NCBI GenBank assembly: GCA_903921785.1
Contig: CAIXRH010000328.1
Span: forward strand, 1-40,373
Direction: 5' to 3'
Length of the DNA stretch: 40,373 nucleotides
Origin: an uncultured Pseudomonadota bacterium
GTDB taxonomy: Bacteria > Myxococcota_A > UBA796 > SXON01
Both the position numbers and the translations under genes were made by a program. The first letter of the stretch is position 1. Every line of letters starts with the position of its first letter. The notes below the pieces were generated by a model. It was given only the letters and a program-made list of their open reading frames with translations, had not been told where the DNA came from and did not search any database. Of the stretch, positions 9,110-17,454 are shown piece after piece.

Positions 9110-9607
9110 TCAGCGCGCGGGGTGCGTGACCTTCCGGACGAGGGCGACCACGGTGTCCCGCGCGCTTTGGAGCACACCCTTGCGCACCATCGCGCGCGGC
9201 ACCGGGAGATCGACCTCGGTGCGTACACGGTACGAAACATCCGTGCCGCCGCCCGCGTGCGGCGCCAGCGACCACTCGGCCTCGTAGGCGGTGATCGAGT
9301 CGCTCTTGACGAGCTGGTAGGTGAACCCGTGGGCGGTGGGGCACCGCTGGGTGGTGTAGCTCAGCGGGTCCCACGCCCCCTTCACGGTGACGCCGAGGGT
9401 GATGCAGGCGCCCTGGCCGAGCATCTTGAGCATCTTCACGTCGAGCACTTCAGGGGGGAGCGCGGCCGCCAACTGGGGATCGGCGAGCGCAGCGCGCACC
9501 TCGGCCTCGGTCTGGGAGACGACAGCGCTCACGTGCGCGGTGCCCGCGTCGTCCATATAGGCGGTGGGCTCCGCGGCCGCAGCGACCCCGATGACGACGA
9601 GCAGCAC
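9110..9607 (-). CDS. Exported SRPBCC/START-like protein
   Basis: 165 residues with a GTG start at 9607 and a short signal peptide (MLLVVIGVAAAAEP). A purine-rich GGGGCGGAGG lies just upstream as a possible ribosome-binding site. The body alternates strands and helices and ends with T-D-V-S-Y-R-V-R-T-E-V-D-L-P-V-P and an amphipathic helix with V-R-K-G-V-L-Q-S-A-R, the pattern of polyketide-cyclase or lipid-transfer (SRPBCC) domains, which hold hydrophobic ligands in a deep pocket. The ligand is unknown. The gene lies downstream of the 212-aa exported protein on the same strand but is separated by two hairpins, so it probably has its own promoter. Confidence 0.7.
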   Translation of the reverse strand: MLLVVIGVAAAAEPTAYMDDAGTAHVSAVVSQTEAEVRAALADPQLAAALPPEVLDVKMLKMLGQGACITLGVTVKGAWDPLSYTTQRCPTAHGFTYQLVKSDSITAYEAEWSLAPHAGGGTDVSYRVRTEVDLPVPRAMVRKGVLQSARDTVVALVRKVTHPAR

Positions 9608-9655
9608 GAGCGCCTCCGCCCCCGGGGATAGCCGCAGGGACGGGCCAAGTCAACG

Positions 9656-9683
9656 GCAGGTGCGTATTATTTTACGCACCTGC
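9656..9683. promoter_or_regulatory. 11-bp perfect inverted repeat upstream of the SRPBCC gene
   Basis: Arms GCAGGTGCGTA (9656-9666) and TACGCACCTGC (9673-9683) surround the AT-only loop TTATTT. It sits 49 bases upstream of the GTG start of the minus-strand gene at 9607 in otherwise GC-rich DNA. It could be an operator for a dimeric repressor or an RNA hairpin; the short loop favours a structured RNA or terminator, the position favours an operator. Confidence 0.5.
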
Positions 9684-9830
9684 GTAGACCGCATCGCACC
9701 CGGGCGCGGTGGCCGAGGCAGGTGCCCCGACCAGCCACGCCCTCAGGGGAGCGGGAGCGACCCACACGCTGTCGCGCGGCCGGACCCCGCATCCCTAAAA
9801 ATACCCTCTGCATCAACGTTTACGCCACAC

Positions 9831-9848
9831 CCTGAACCGAAGTTCAGG
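9831..9848 (-). terminator. cUUCGg tetraloop hairpin at the stop codon
   Basis: Read on the minus strand, CCTGAAC-TTCG-GTTCAGG forms a perfect 7-bp stem closed by a C-G pair around a UUCG loop, an exceptionally stable RNA tetraloop. The TGA of the gene ending at 9844 lies in the 5' arm. No T-run follows immediately, though the next 45 bases are AT-richer than average. Likely a terminator or a 3'-end stabiliser. Confidence 0.55.
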
Positions 9849-10476
9849 AACCGAAGGCGGTGCTCACATCGCTGACGATCTTCGACGCTTCGTCGATGAG
9901 GAGCTGGAGCCGATCCGGGAGGGCGCTGGTGGCCTTGACGTCGTCGCCCACGACCTTGCCCTTGGAGAGGACCTCCATCGGGTTCTTCACCAGGCCCGGC
10001 ACCTGGCCGGGGAACGCGGCGCACGCGCCCGCGAGCCGGACGGCGTTGGTCTTGAGCGAGCCGGCCGTGGAGATGGTGTGGTTCGCGGCGTCGATGAGGC
10101 CGTTGACCGCCGTGATGCCCGTCTGCACGTTCTCGGGGAGCATCTTGTCGGGGTTGAGCTTCGGCACCCCGCCCTCGTTGATCACCTTGATCTTGTGCTC
10201 GGCCTTCTTCTGGAGCTCGGCGAACGCGGTGTCCAGCGGGGCGTCCTCGGCCACCCCGAGGGCGTCCGTCGTGCTCTTGCGCGCGGTCTTGAGGTTCGTG
10301 GTCTCCGACTTCAGGTCGTCCTGGATGCCCTTGGCTTCGCCGAAGACCGCGTCGAACTCGGAGATCTTGGTGAGGACGATGACCGGAAGCGGGTCCGGCT
10401 CCTTGGCCTTCGGAGCGGCGAGCGCGAGCACGGGGACGAAGACGGCAGCGGCGACGAGGAAGCGCGGAAGACGCAT
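9844..10476 (-). CDS. Exported helical protein of unknown function
   Basis: 210 residues from the ATG at 10476; a GTG two codons upstream (10482) is possible, but the AGGTG five bases before the ATG favours the ATG. A classical signal peptide is clear: M-R-L-P-R-F-L, then a hydrophobic run and A-L-A-A-P cleavage. The mature part is Lys/Asp-rich, mostly helical heptad-like sequence with a single internal Cys and several Val-Leu-rich helices. I do not recognise a family. The composition suits a soluble periplasmic four-helix type protein. The next gene upstream, also exported, ends 68 bases away on the same strand. Confidence 0.75.
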   Translation of the reverse strand: MRLPRFLVAAAVFVPVLALAAPKAKEPDPLPVIVLTKISEFDAVFGEAKGIQDDLKSETTNLKTARKSTTDALGVAEDAPLDTAFAELQKKAEHKIKVINEGGVPKLNPDKMLPENVQTGITAVNGLIDAANHTISTAGSLKTNAVRLAGACAAFPGQVPGLVKNPMEVLSKGKVVGDDVKATSALPDRLQLLIDEASKIVSDVSTAFGS

Positions 10477-10544
10477 GAGCACACCTGGTAGGTGCGCCCC
10501 GCTATCCCGTAGCCGCCGCTACCGCCGCCCCGGGGCGTGGCGGT

Positions 10545-11084
10545 TCAGCCGCCGTTGCTGGCCTCGAAGGTGGGGGCCTGGTTCTTCCAGGTCTCCGAGC
10601 CGTCGGGCACGCGGGCGGCGGAGATGTCCGCCGTCTGGCCGGTCTCCCAGTAGACCGAGTCCGCCGTGACCACCTGGTTGTCCTTCGCGTAGCTCAGGTA
10701 GAGCGTGTCGCCCTTCTTGTTGAGCTTGAACGAGGTGTGGTACTCGGTGGCCGTGCTCTGCTCGGGCGTGCCGTCGCACCACACGGCCACGAAGTCGTGG
10801 GCGCCGATGCCGGTGCCGGTGGGCAGGGCGTACTTGGTGGGCTCGGTCTCGTCGTCGGAGAGGTAGAACCCATCGAACTGAACGATCGCGTCGGTGTTGT
10901 TGTAGAGCTCGACCCAGTCATCGAACTCGCCGGCGGAGTCGGAGTTGATGGTGTCGTTGCTGGCCAGCACTTCGTTGATCACGAGGTCCGGGGCGGTGAT
11001 CGTGGGACCATCGGACGTGTCGCCGCCACCGGAGGTGTCGGTGGCGTCGGTGGAGCAGGCCAGGAGGGCGAGAGCGAGCAGCAT
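10545..11084 (-). CDS. Lamin-tail-domain lipoprotein
   Basis: 179 residues. I choose the ATG at 11084 because it opens directly on a lipoprotein signal M-L-L-A-L-A-L-L-A-C; the in-frame extension to 11285 crosses the divergent promoter region. Cys10 would be acylated and is followed by an Asp/Thr/Gly linker. From about residue 30 a lamin tail (LTD) immunoglobulin-like fold is visible: L-V-I-N-E-V-L-A-S-N, then D-D-W-V-E-L-Y-N-N-T, F-Y-L-S-D-D and, near the end, F-K-L-N-K-K-G-D-T-L-Y-L. Bacterial LTDs occur on surface proteins and are thought to mediate binding. Divergent from the radical SAM gene. Confidence 0.85.
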   Translation of the reverse strand: MLLALALLACSTDATDTSGGGDTSDGPTITAPDLVINEVLASNDTINSDSAGEFDDWVELYNNTDAIVQFDGFYLSDDETEPTKYALPTGTGIGAHDFVAVWCDGTPEQSTATEYHTSFKLNKKGDTLYLSYAKDNQVVTADSVYWETGQTADISAARVPDGSETWKNQAPTFEASNGG

Positions 11085-11253
11085 GCGGGAGATTCCTCGA
11101 GTGAGCGCGGCCGTTGCGAGAACGTCACGCAGCATAGCACCCCCTGGGCGATGTAGCAGCGACGACAGGCGCGACGGATAGTCGCCCCCCGCCGCCGCCT
11201 TCGCCCGACGGCCCCGCCCGAGGGTGCTAAGGTCGGAGGGACCCGAGGTTCCC

Positions 11254-12729
11254 GTGAGCACGAAGAAGACCAAGATCCTCTTCATGAAGTACCACGAGGC
11301 GGCTGATCAGCAGCCGTTGTCGCAGAAGGCTGCGGAGAAGCTGGGTATCTTCCCGTCGCTGCCGCTCTTGCAGCTCGCGGCGTGGATCCGGCAGGCTGGG
11401 TTCCCCATCCAGCTCATCGACCTGCACGCCGAGAACCTCTACCCGAAGGACGCAACGCCCCGGGTGCAGGAGTACGACCCACAGATCGTGGCGCTCACCG
11501 CCAAGACCCTGGGTTGGCCCGCGGTGATCGAGGTGGCGCAGATGGTGAAGGCCGCGTGCCCGAAGGCCATCGTCGTCGTGGGCGGCCCCCACCTGAGCAT
11601 CTACCCGAAAGAGTCGCTCACCTGGGAATGTTTCGACATCGCCGTGGTGGGCGATGGCGAAGAGACGTTCCTCGACATCTGCGAGGCCGTGGAGTCCGGC
11701 TCCAGCCTCGAGGACATCCCCGGGACCTGCGTACGCAAGGGGGGGGAGATCGTCATGAACCCCACCCGCTCCGTGCCCAAGGACATCGACAAGTACCCGA
11801 TGCCGGCCTGGGACCTGGTGGACGTCAACCGCTACCACTGCCTCACCCTGCTCAAGCCCTTCGCCACCATGGTGACGACCCGCGGCTGCCCCTGGCATTG
11901 CGGCTACTGCAGCCAGGTGTACAGCGACAAGCTCCGCTTCCGCGACCCCGTGCTGGTCGTCGACGAGATGGAGTGGCTGGTGAAGAACCATGGCGTTCGC
12001 GAGATCGTCATGTTCGACGAGACCTTCACCATCGGCAAGAAGCGGATGCGGAAGTTCTCGGAGGAGGTCCTCCGCCGCGACCTGAAGGTGAAGTTCAACA
12101 TCCGCGCCCGGGTCGACACCGTGGATCGTGAGGTGCTCGAGCTGCTCAAGCGCGCCGGTCTCCGCAGCATCCACATGGGCGTGGAGGCGGGCACCGACCG
12201 CGTGCTCAAGATCATGAACAAGCAGATCACCCGCGAGCAGACCGAGCGGGCGTTCCGCATCGCCCGCGAGGTGGGCATCGAGACCCGCGGCTACTTCATG
12301 GTCGGCTACTACGACAGCACGCCGCAGGACGTCGAGGAGATGATCAAGTTCTCCGCCAGCCTTGGGCTGGACTGGGCGAGCTACTCGGTGGCCACCGCGC
12401 TGCCGGCGACCGATCTCTACCGGATCGCGCAGGAGCGCGGCTACGTGGACGGCGACTTCTGGCGCCGCTACACCATCAACGGCGGCGGGCCGATCCCCCA
12501 GCTCGAAACCGAGACGTTCACCGCCGAGCGCCTCCGCCAGTACCGCACCAAGGCGTACCTCAACTTCTACCTCCGCCCCGACCTCATCCGTCGGAAGCTG
12601 AGCAAGTCCGAGGGGCGCGAGGAGCTGATGGAGATGCTCGGCGGCGTCACCGTGCTCAGCGAGATCGTGAAGAGCACCGTCACCAAGGCGATTCCGAGCG
12701 TCGGGATCGGGAAGTGGAACACGGTGTGA
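11254..12729 (+). CDS. B12-binding-type radical SAM enzyme
   Basis: 491 residues from the GTG at 11254, preceded by CGAGG; an earlier GTG at 11224 adds ten unlikely residues. Residues about 5-145 form a Rossmann-like cobalamin-binding domain (I-Q-L-I-D-L-H, V-V-V-G-G-P-H-L-S, V-V-G-D-G-E-E-T-F), without a clear Co-ligating D-x-H-x-x-G. The radical SAM barrel follows with C212-x3-C216-x2-C219 (CPWHCGYC) binding the 4Fe-4S cluster, and later M-G-V-E-A-G and Y-F-M-V-G-Y segments. Members of this class include methyltransferases and hopanoid or lipid modifying enzymes. The substrate cannot be assigned; the neighbours give no clear pathway. Confidence 0.9.
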   Translation: MSTKKTKILFMKYHEAADQQPLSQKAAEKLGIFPSLPLLQLAAWIRQAGFPIQLIDLHAENLYPKDATPRVQEYDPQIVALTAKTLGWPAVIEVAQMVKAACPKAIVVVGGPHLSIYPKESLTWECFDIAVVGDGEETFLDICEAVESGSSLEDIPGTCVRKGGEIVMNPTRSVPKDIDKYPMPAWDLVDVNRYHCLTLLKPFATMVTTRGCPWHCGYCSQVYSDKLRFRDPVLVVDEMEWLVKNHGVREIVMFDETFTIGKKRMRKFSEEVLRRDLKVKFNIRARVDTVDREVLELLKRAGLRSIHMGVEAGTDRVLKIMNKQITREQTERAFRIAREVGIETRGYFMVGYYDSTPQDVEEMIKFSASLGLDWASYSVATALPATDLYRIAQERGYVDGDFWRRYTINGGGPIPQLETETFTAERLRQYRTKAYLNFYLRPDLIRRKLSKSEGREELMEMLGGVTVLSEIVKSTVTKAIPSVGIGKWNTV

Positions 12730-12779
12730 GGTGAAGATGCGGCGGTCGCCCGCCTGCGGCGGTCGCCGGGCCCTCCCTG

Positions 12780-12794
12780 CGGCCCTTCGGGCCG
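12780..12794 (+). terminator. GC-rich hairpin after the radical SAM gene
   Basis: CGGCCC-TTC-GGGCCG, a perfect 6-bp stem, lies about 50 bases past the stop and within the short gap to the convergent glycosyltransferase gene. No T-run follows, so it may be a weak bidirectional terminator. A 13-base direct repeat (TGCGGCGGTCGCC, near 12738 and 12755) lies just before it. Confidence 0.3.
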
Positions 12795-12848
12795 AGCGCC
12801 CTGAAAGGTTCGGTCCCTGCCGCGGCGCCGCTGGAGCGCGCTGCGACG

Positions 12849-14927
12849 TCAGGGCGCCGCGGGCGCCGGAGGCGCTGCGAACGACGCGTCCGGGGCGGGG
12901 TCCGCCGCGGGCGCCGGGGGCGCTGCGAACGACGCGTCCGGGGCGGGGTCCGCCGCGCCCCCCTCGACCGCTTCCAGCACGATCACCGCCGAGGGCGGCA
13001 GCAAGAACCGTCCGTCTTCCACGGTTCCTCGCGCCACGTCGTAGCCCCACCGAAGCTTCCACCGACCCGAGCGGAGGAGCACCCCCGGATCCGGCTGGTT
13101 GGCCTTCCGGTATTCCCCGTGGGAGGAGACGAGGAGCCAGCGGGACGGCGTCGCCTCACGAAGCGCCTCCGGGCAGGCCTTCTGCGCTTCTCCATGGGTA
13201 AAGCGCGGGTCTTCGGGGCGGACCATGAGCAGGCCGCCGGGGAGGCAGTCGGCGAGCGGTCGCGTGGGGTCCTGCGTATCCAACCAGGCCGAGAGCGCCG
13301 CGAGGTTGCCGGCGTAGCCCCCCGGGTCTTCCTTGGCGTGCGCGGAGGGCGGCGGGAAGGTGAGGGTCGGCGCCCGCCACGCTTCGGGATCGTCCGTCCA
13401 ACAGCCCAGGGCGTAGGCGCCAAAGAGGTAGAGGAGCACCCCGCGCCCCGCGAGCGTCGCCGGGCCAGGGAGGAGCCACTGCACGAGGCGGTCGTACCCG
13501 GCGACGGCCAACGCAGCCGCGAAGGGCAGCACGTGGAGCACGTAGTGGTCGCCGAAGCGGAGGGTCAGGGGAGCGATGGCGGAGGCGAACCCGAGGGCCA
13601 ACGCCGCAGCGACCCGGGCGCGCCCCCGCCCGAAGAGCAGCAGCGCCAACGTCCCGGTCACGACGAGCCACAGCCCCGGCCACGGCAGCGGTCCGGTGAC
13701 CGACGGCAGCGTGAGGAGGTTGGCCCGGACGCGCACCTCCAGCGGCGGGATCGTCGTTCCGGCGATCTCCCGCCAGACCACCGGGCGCCCATCGCCGGTG
13801 CGGGTGAGGCTCAGGGAGTTGCTGTCGGGTGGCGTACGAAGGCTGGCGATCCACGACTCGATCTCGCCGTCCCAGAGCGGCTTGGGGAGCCAGGACCGCA
13901 CGCCCGCGGGGTCGCCGAGATCGGGGTGCTTCACCGCGGGCCAGTCGTACGGGAGGCTCACGTGCACCTCCTGCCGCTGGTTCGTCACCAGCGAGACCAT
14001 CGGCGTGTAGCCGCGGGGAGGCGCCGAGGCGTAGACCACGGCGGCGAAGGCGCCGATCCCCAGGGACATCCTCATGAACGCGAGCCCGAGGCCCCGACGG
14101 CGCTGACCCGCCGCGGCGCGCCACCAGGACGGGAGCGCCAGGATCACGGCGACGCCCACCACCGGGAGCAGCACGATCATCGTCTTCTCCTGCGTGGCCG
14201 CCCCGCACCCGGCCACGAGCCCGGCGACCACGGCCGAGCCGGCAGACGGCGCCTGGATCGCCCACACCACCGCCGCCGCCGCGACCCCCGCCAGCAGGTA
14301 GAACAGGGGGTACGCGGTGGTCTGGGTGGCGAAGCGAAAGATCAGGGGGAACGCCAGGGTGAGCGTGGCCGCCAGGATCCCGGCGAACACCCCCGCGCCC
14401 CGGCGCGCCATCGCCCACGCGCCCAAGGGGAGCAGCGCCGTCGCCGCGACGCTCACGCGCACCAGCATCCCGGAGAGCCCCGCGCCTCCGTCCCAGAGCG
14501 CCGCGACCACCCGCGCGTGGAAGAGGTGTTTGTCCGGGATGAACAACTTCCAGTCCCCGGTCTTCACGGCGATCGTGTTCAGCGCGTAGGTGTCGTAGTC
14601 GTTTCCACTTAGATGGAGGTCGGGGTTGGCGACGGCAGCCCAGCCCCACATCGTCGCGAACGACAGCGCCGTGAACATCGTGAGGAAGATCACCTCGACC
14701 CACCCCGGGGGCGTCGGCAGCGCCAGCGGTTCGCGGCGGCGCCAGGCCCACCACATGCAATGCACCAACGTCAACACCCCAAGCGCCCACAAAGACTGGA
14801 GAAGTGGCGTCCAGTCGAGCGCCGAATCGTTGAGGTGGTGATGTCGGAACGGCTGCCACAGGGTCACCGACATCAGCGCGCCCCCGAGGAACGCTCGCGG
14901 GACGACCGCGCGGAGGGTCCCCTTCAC
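12849..14927 (-). CDS. Polytopic membrane protein, GT-C glycosyltransferase-like
   Basis: 692 residues. The GTG at 14927 overlaps the stop of the GT2 gene by four bases (GTGA), which fixes the start. The first 450 residues contain about ten hydrophobic helices. An early extracytoplasmic loop has an acidic G-N-D-Y-D (about 108-112) before a Trp-rich turn, as in GT-C enzymes of the ArnT/PMT type that move sugars from polyprenyl-phosphate donors. The last 200 residues are a soluble domain, ending in a duplicated 16-residue Ala/Pro-rich tail. Coupling to a polyprenyl-phosphate sugar synthase supports the role: it would use the lipid-linked sugar made by that partner. The acceptor is unknown. Confidence 0.78.
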   Translation of the reverse strand: MKGTLRAVVPRAFLGGALMSVTLWQPFRHHHLNDSALDWTPLLQSLWALGVLTLVHCMWWAWRRREPLALPTPPGWVEVIFLTMFTALSFATMWGWAAVANPDLHLSGNDYDTYALNTIAVKTGDWKLFIPDKHLFHARVVAALWDGGAGLSGMLVRVSVAATALLPLGAWAMARRGAGVFAGILAATLTLAFPLIFRFATQTTAYPLFYLLAGVAAAAVVWAIQAPSAGSAVVAGLVAGCGAATQEKTMIVLLPVVGVAVILALPSWWRAAAGQRRRGLGLAFMRMSLGIGAFAAVVYASAPPRGYTPMVSLVTNQRQEVHVSLPYDWPAVKHPDLGDPAGVRSWLPKPLWDGEIESWIASLRTPPDSNSLSLTRTGDGRPVVWREIAGTTIPPLEVRVRANLLTLPSVTGPLPWPGLWLVVTGTLALLLFGRGRARVAAALALGFASAIAPLTLRFGDHYVLHVLPFAAALAVAGYDRLVQWLLPGPATLAGRGVLLYLFGAYALGCWTDDPEAWRAPTLTFPPPSAHAKEDPGGYAGNLAALSAWLDTQDPTRPLADCLPGGLLMVRPEDPRFTHGEAQKACPEALREATPSRWLLVSSHGEYRKANQPDPGVLLRSGRWKLRWGYDVARGTVEDGRFLLPPSAVIVLEAVEGGAADPAPDASFAAPPAPAADPAPDASFAAPPAPAAP
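12859..12954. repeat. 48-bp tandem duplication in the 3' end of the GT-C gene
   Basis: Units 12859-12906 and 12907-12954 are identical at 47 of 48 bases. In the minus-strand gene each unit encodes one copy of A-D-P-A-P-D-A-S-F-A-A-P-P-A-P-A. The near identity shows a recent slippage event; the tail is low-complexity and should be disordered. Confidence 0.9.
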
Positions 14928-15637
14928 CGGTAGTGCCCGGCGGCGCGGTGCATGAGGACGCGCGCCGAATCCACGAGCATGCGGGGGCCGTCCTTGCCGA
15001 TCACCAACCGAGAACCGGCGGCGTCCCCCCAGCGGACGGGCACCTCCACGACCCGCAGCCCCAGCTCCCGCGCAACCAGGAGCACCTCCACGTCGAAGGC
15101 GTAGCGGTCGACGCGGGTGCGGGAGAAGATCGCCTCGGCGGCGGCGCCCGTGAACAGCTTGAACCCACACTGCGAGTCGTGAACCCCCACGCCGATGAGC
15201 CGCGTGAGCCCGCGGAACGTGTGGCTCAGCGCCGCCCGGCGGGGTGCCACCGGCGGGCTCCGTCGGCCGGACGGGTCCCGCCGCCCCACGGCGACGTCGG
15301 CGCCCGCGTCGAGGGCGGCGAGCATCGGGAGGACGTCCACCAGCGGCGTGGACGGGTCCACGTCGCAGAAGAGGCGGCGGAGGCCCGTCGCGGCGAGCAT
15401 ACCGGTGCGCACCGCGGCGCCCTTTCCGCGGTTCTCCGGATGGACGACCGTCCGGAGCCCTCCCGCACGGGCGAGCTCAGCGGTGCCGTCCACGCTGCCG
15501 TCATCGACCAGCAGCCCCTCCACGTCGGGCACGAGGGCGCGCAGCTCCGCCACGCCGCGCAGCGCGGCGTCGAGCCTCCCGGCTTCGTTCCACGCGGGGA
15601 GCACGACGCTGAGCGAAGGTGGCACGGCGTGGATCAT
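14924..15637 (-). CDS. GT2 polyprenyl-phosphate sugar transferase (DPM1/ALG5-like)
   Basis: 237 residues from the ATG at 15637; an upstream in-frame start at 15697 would add a Pro-rich stretch not seen in the family. GT-A fold landmarks are all present: S-V-V-L-P-A-W-N-E (9-17), D-D-G-S-V-D-G-T (45-52), N-R-G-K-G-A-A-V (69-76), metal-binding D-V-D (92-94) and the D-S-Q-C-G-F-K-L-F block (154-162) typical of dolichyl/undecaprenyl-phosphate glucosyl or mannosyl synthases. It moves a sugar from a nucleotide donor to a polyprenyl phosphate on the inner leaflet. Directly coupled to the membrane glycosyltransferase downstream. Confidence 0.92.
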   Translation of the reverse strand: MIHAVPPSLSVVLPAWNEAGRLDAALRGVAELRALVPDVEGLLVDDGSVDGTAELARAGGLRTVVHPENRGKGAAVRTGMLAATGLRRLFCDVDPSTPLVDVLPMLAALDAGADVAVGRRDPSGRRSPPVAPRRAALSHTFRGLTRLIGVGVHDSQCGFKLFTGAAAEAIFSRTRVDRYAFDVEVLLVARELGLRVVEVPVRWGDAAGSRLVIGKDGPRMLVDSARVLMHRAAGHYR

Positions 15638-15800
15638 CGACGGATTCGGCGGCGCTGGGACAGGGGGACGAGCACGGGAGGCGGGAGCCGCCCACAAAGC
15701 CGCGTTCCCCGTGCTCCGGGGCCCACCGCAGGTGGAGCGCCGGGCGGACCGGTGACGGCGGGCGGCGGCGCGCGAACGGTCAGGGGCTGGCGGCGCGAGG

Positions 15801-15860
15801 CCGGCTTGCCTCCCGGCCGGCGTCAGCGGTCGAGGAGCGGCCGGGGCGAGAAGGGGGAGG
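15801..15860. repeat. Dispersed intergenic repeat, copy A
   Basis: This 60-base stretch aligns without gaps to 28581-28640 with 46 of 60 bases identical; the strongest part is CGTC-R-GCGGTCGAGGA followed four bases later by CCGGGG-Y-GAGAA. It lies in the 240-base gap between the M16 peptidase and the GT2 gene. No reading frame is conserved between the copies, so it looks like a non-coding repeat family. Confidence 0.55.
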
Positions 15861-15877
15861 GCGGGCGATCGTCCGGA

Positions 15878-17344
15878 TCAGGGGGCAGCGACACGCCGCG
15901 CGCGGCGCGCCTGCCGCCAACGCCACAGCTTCCGGCCCAGCCAACCGAGGAGCGGAACGCCGATCGCGAGCCCCACCCCCCACGCCTGCGCCACCGTGAG
16001 CACCCCCCGCGAGAACCAGATGAGCGTCTGGTTCGGGGGCAGCCACCGGCGGGCGACCTCCGCCATCGCCTCCGGAGTCACCTCGGCGAGGGCCGCCGCC
16101 GTGACCGGCGTCGAGAACGGGGCGGCGTGGGCCAGCTCGTTCTGGACCGCGTCGCCCCAGGACGTGGCCCCGTCCAGGTAGATCGCCTCGGTCCCCGCGC
16201 GCGCGCTCCGGGCCTCCTCGAACCGGGGTCGGTCGAGCTCCCCCGCGGCCACGGCCACCACCAGCCCCTCGATCGCGTCGGCCACCTCGTCTTTGTGGGC
16301 GCAGTCCGTCTCCACGCTCACCGTGAACTCGCCCGAGTCGGACTGGGAGGAGAGCCGCGCGCGCACCCCATAGGTGATCCCTCGCTGCTCGCGGAGATCC
16401 GCCTCCAGCACGCGATCCAGGTAGGTCGACAAAACTTCGGCGGCGGCCGCGTCCGGGGCGTCGAGCGCCGGCCCGCGCGCCCCGAACGAGACCTCACACC
16501 GATTGCTGACCATCGGCTCCCACACGTTCCTCCGCCCGCCGAGCTTGATGTCGCCGAAGTCGTGGGGCGGCGTCAGCCGAGGGCCAGCCGGGATGCCGGC
16601 AAACGTCGCCTCGGCGAGGGCGAGCACCGCGGCCGGCTCCTCGTCCCCGACCACGACAAGGTCGGCGTTCTGTGCAGTGTAATGCGCCTGGTAGAACGTG
16701 CGGAGGGCCTCCACCGTGAGGCCGTCGAGGCTCCGTTCGTCTCCAATCTGGCGCCGGCTGCGGCTTGACCCCGGGAACAGGGCCCGCTCGCGCGACTCCC
16801 ACAGGCTCATGGGGAGGCCGGCCTCGCGAAACAGGCGGATCACCAGGGGGTCGTGCCCGTCCCGCTCCTCGAAGACCACCTCCCGCTCGCGATCGAACTC
16901 CGACGCCGGGAGCGTAGGGTGGAAGACCACCTGGTCCAGCCAGTCCAAGGCCACCGGGATGCGGCCCTCCGGCAGCCAGGCGTAGTACCCGACCTGCTCC
17001 TGCCCGGTGAACCCGTTGTCCTGGCCGCCGGCGCGGTCGATCACGGCGCGCACCTCCTCCTTGTCCCACCGCTCCGTGCCCACGAACAGCATGTGCTCGA
17101 GCATGTGGGATGCGCCGCTGGTATGCGCATCCTCGTAGCGGCCGCCGGCGTGAATCATCACGGATGCGTACACGCTCGACGCGCCGGACTTCGGTGCGAA
17201 CCAGAGCGTCAGCCCCGTAGACAATGAAGCTCGGAGCAATGGAAACGGCGCCCCCTCCACGCGCGTGTAGCCTGGGGGAACCGCCTCGGCCGCGCCCGCC
17301 GTGGCCACCTCGACCCGCTCAACCATCGCGACGTCTGCATCCAT
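15878..17344 (-). CDS. M16 family zinc peptidase with C-terminal membrane anchor
   Basis: 488 residues, ATG at 17344 (an ATG six codons later is possible). The inverted zinc motif H80-x-x-E83-H84 (HMLEH) is intact, with the third ligand Glu about 76 residues later (E160 in V-V-F-E-E-R-D-G). The second half holds the M16 C-domain with an R/Y-type substrate-binding segment (L-R-E-Q-R-G-I-T-Y-G-V-R-A, about 345). Unusually, the protein ends with a hydrophobic helix (about 452-470) and a basic Arg-rich tail, so it should sit in the membrane with the catalytic domain outside. No N-terminal signal peptide is evident. Stands alone on this strand, divergent from the TonB-dependent receptor. Confidence 0.92.
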   Translation of the reverse strand: MDADVAMVERVEVATAGAAEAVPPGYTRVEGAPFPLLRASLSTGLTLWFAPKSGASSVYASVMIHAGGRYEDAHTSGASHMLEHMLFVGTERWDKEEVRAVIDRAGGQDNGFTGQEQVGYYAWLPEGRIPVALDWLDQVVFHPTLPASEFDREREVVFEERDGHDPLVIRLFREAGLPMSLWESRERALFPGSSRSRRQIGDERSLDGLTVEALRTFYQAHYTAQNADLVVVGDEEPAAVLALAEATFAGIPAGPRLTPPHDFGDIKLGGRRNVWEPMVSNRCEVSFGARGPALDAPDAAAAEVLSTYLDRVLEADLREQRGITYGVRARLSSQSDSGEFTVSVETDCAHKDEVADAIEGLVVAVAAGELDRPRFEEARSARAGTEAIYLDGATSWGDAVQNELAHAAPFSTPVTAAALAEVTPEAMAEVARRWLPPNQTLIWFSRGVLTVAQAWGVGLAIGVPLLGWLGRKLWRWRQARRARRVAAP

Positions 17345-17405
17345 CGCCCAAACGTAGCGCGTCCGGACGCGATCGTAGCGTGGACCGGCGTTTCCGCATT
17401 CGGTG

Positions 17406-17433
17406 TTTGTCGCCCCTCGTCATTTCATATTCT
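17406..17433 (+). promoter_or_regulatory. Possible promoter for the TonB-dependent receptor
   Basis: TTTGTC and TATTCT are 16 bases apart in a locally AT-rich gap, with the second hexamer 21 bases before the ATG at 17455. The match to sigma-70 boxes is modest and the spacing slightly short. The gap is the shared divergent control region with the M16 peptidase gene. Confidence 0.3.
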
Positions 17434-17454
17434 GTGTGTAACAGTCAATGACCT

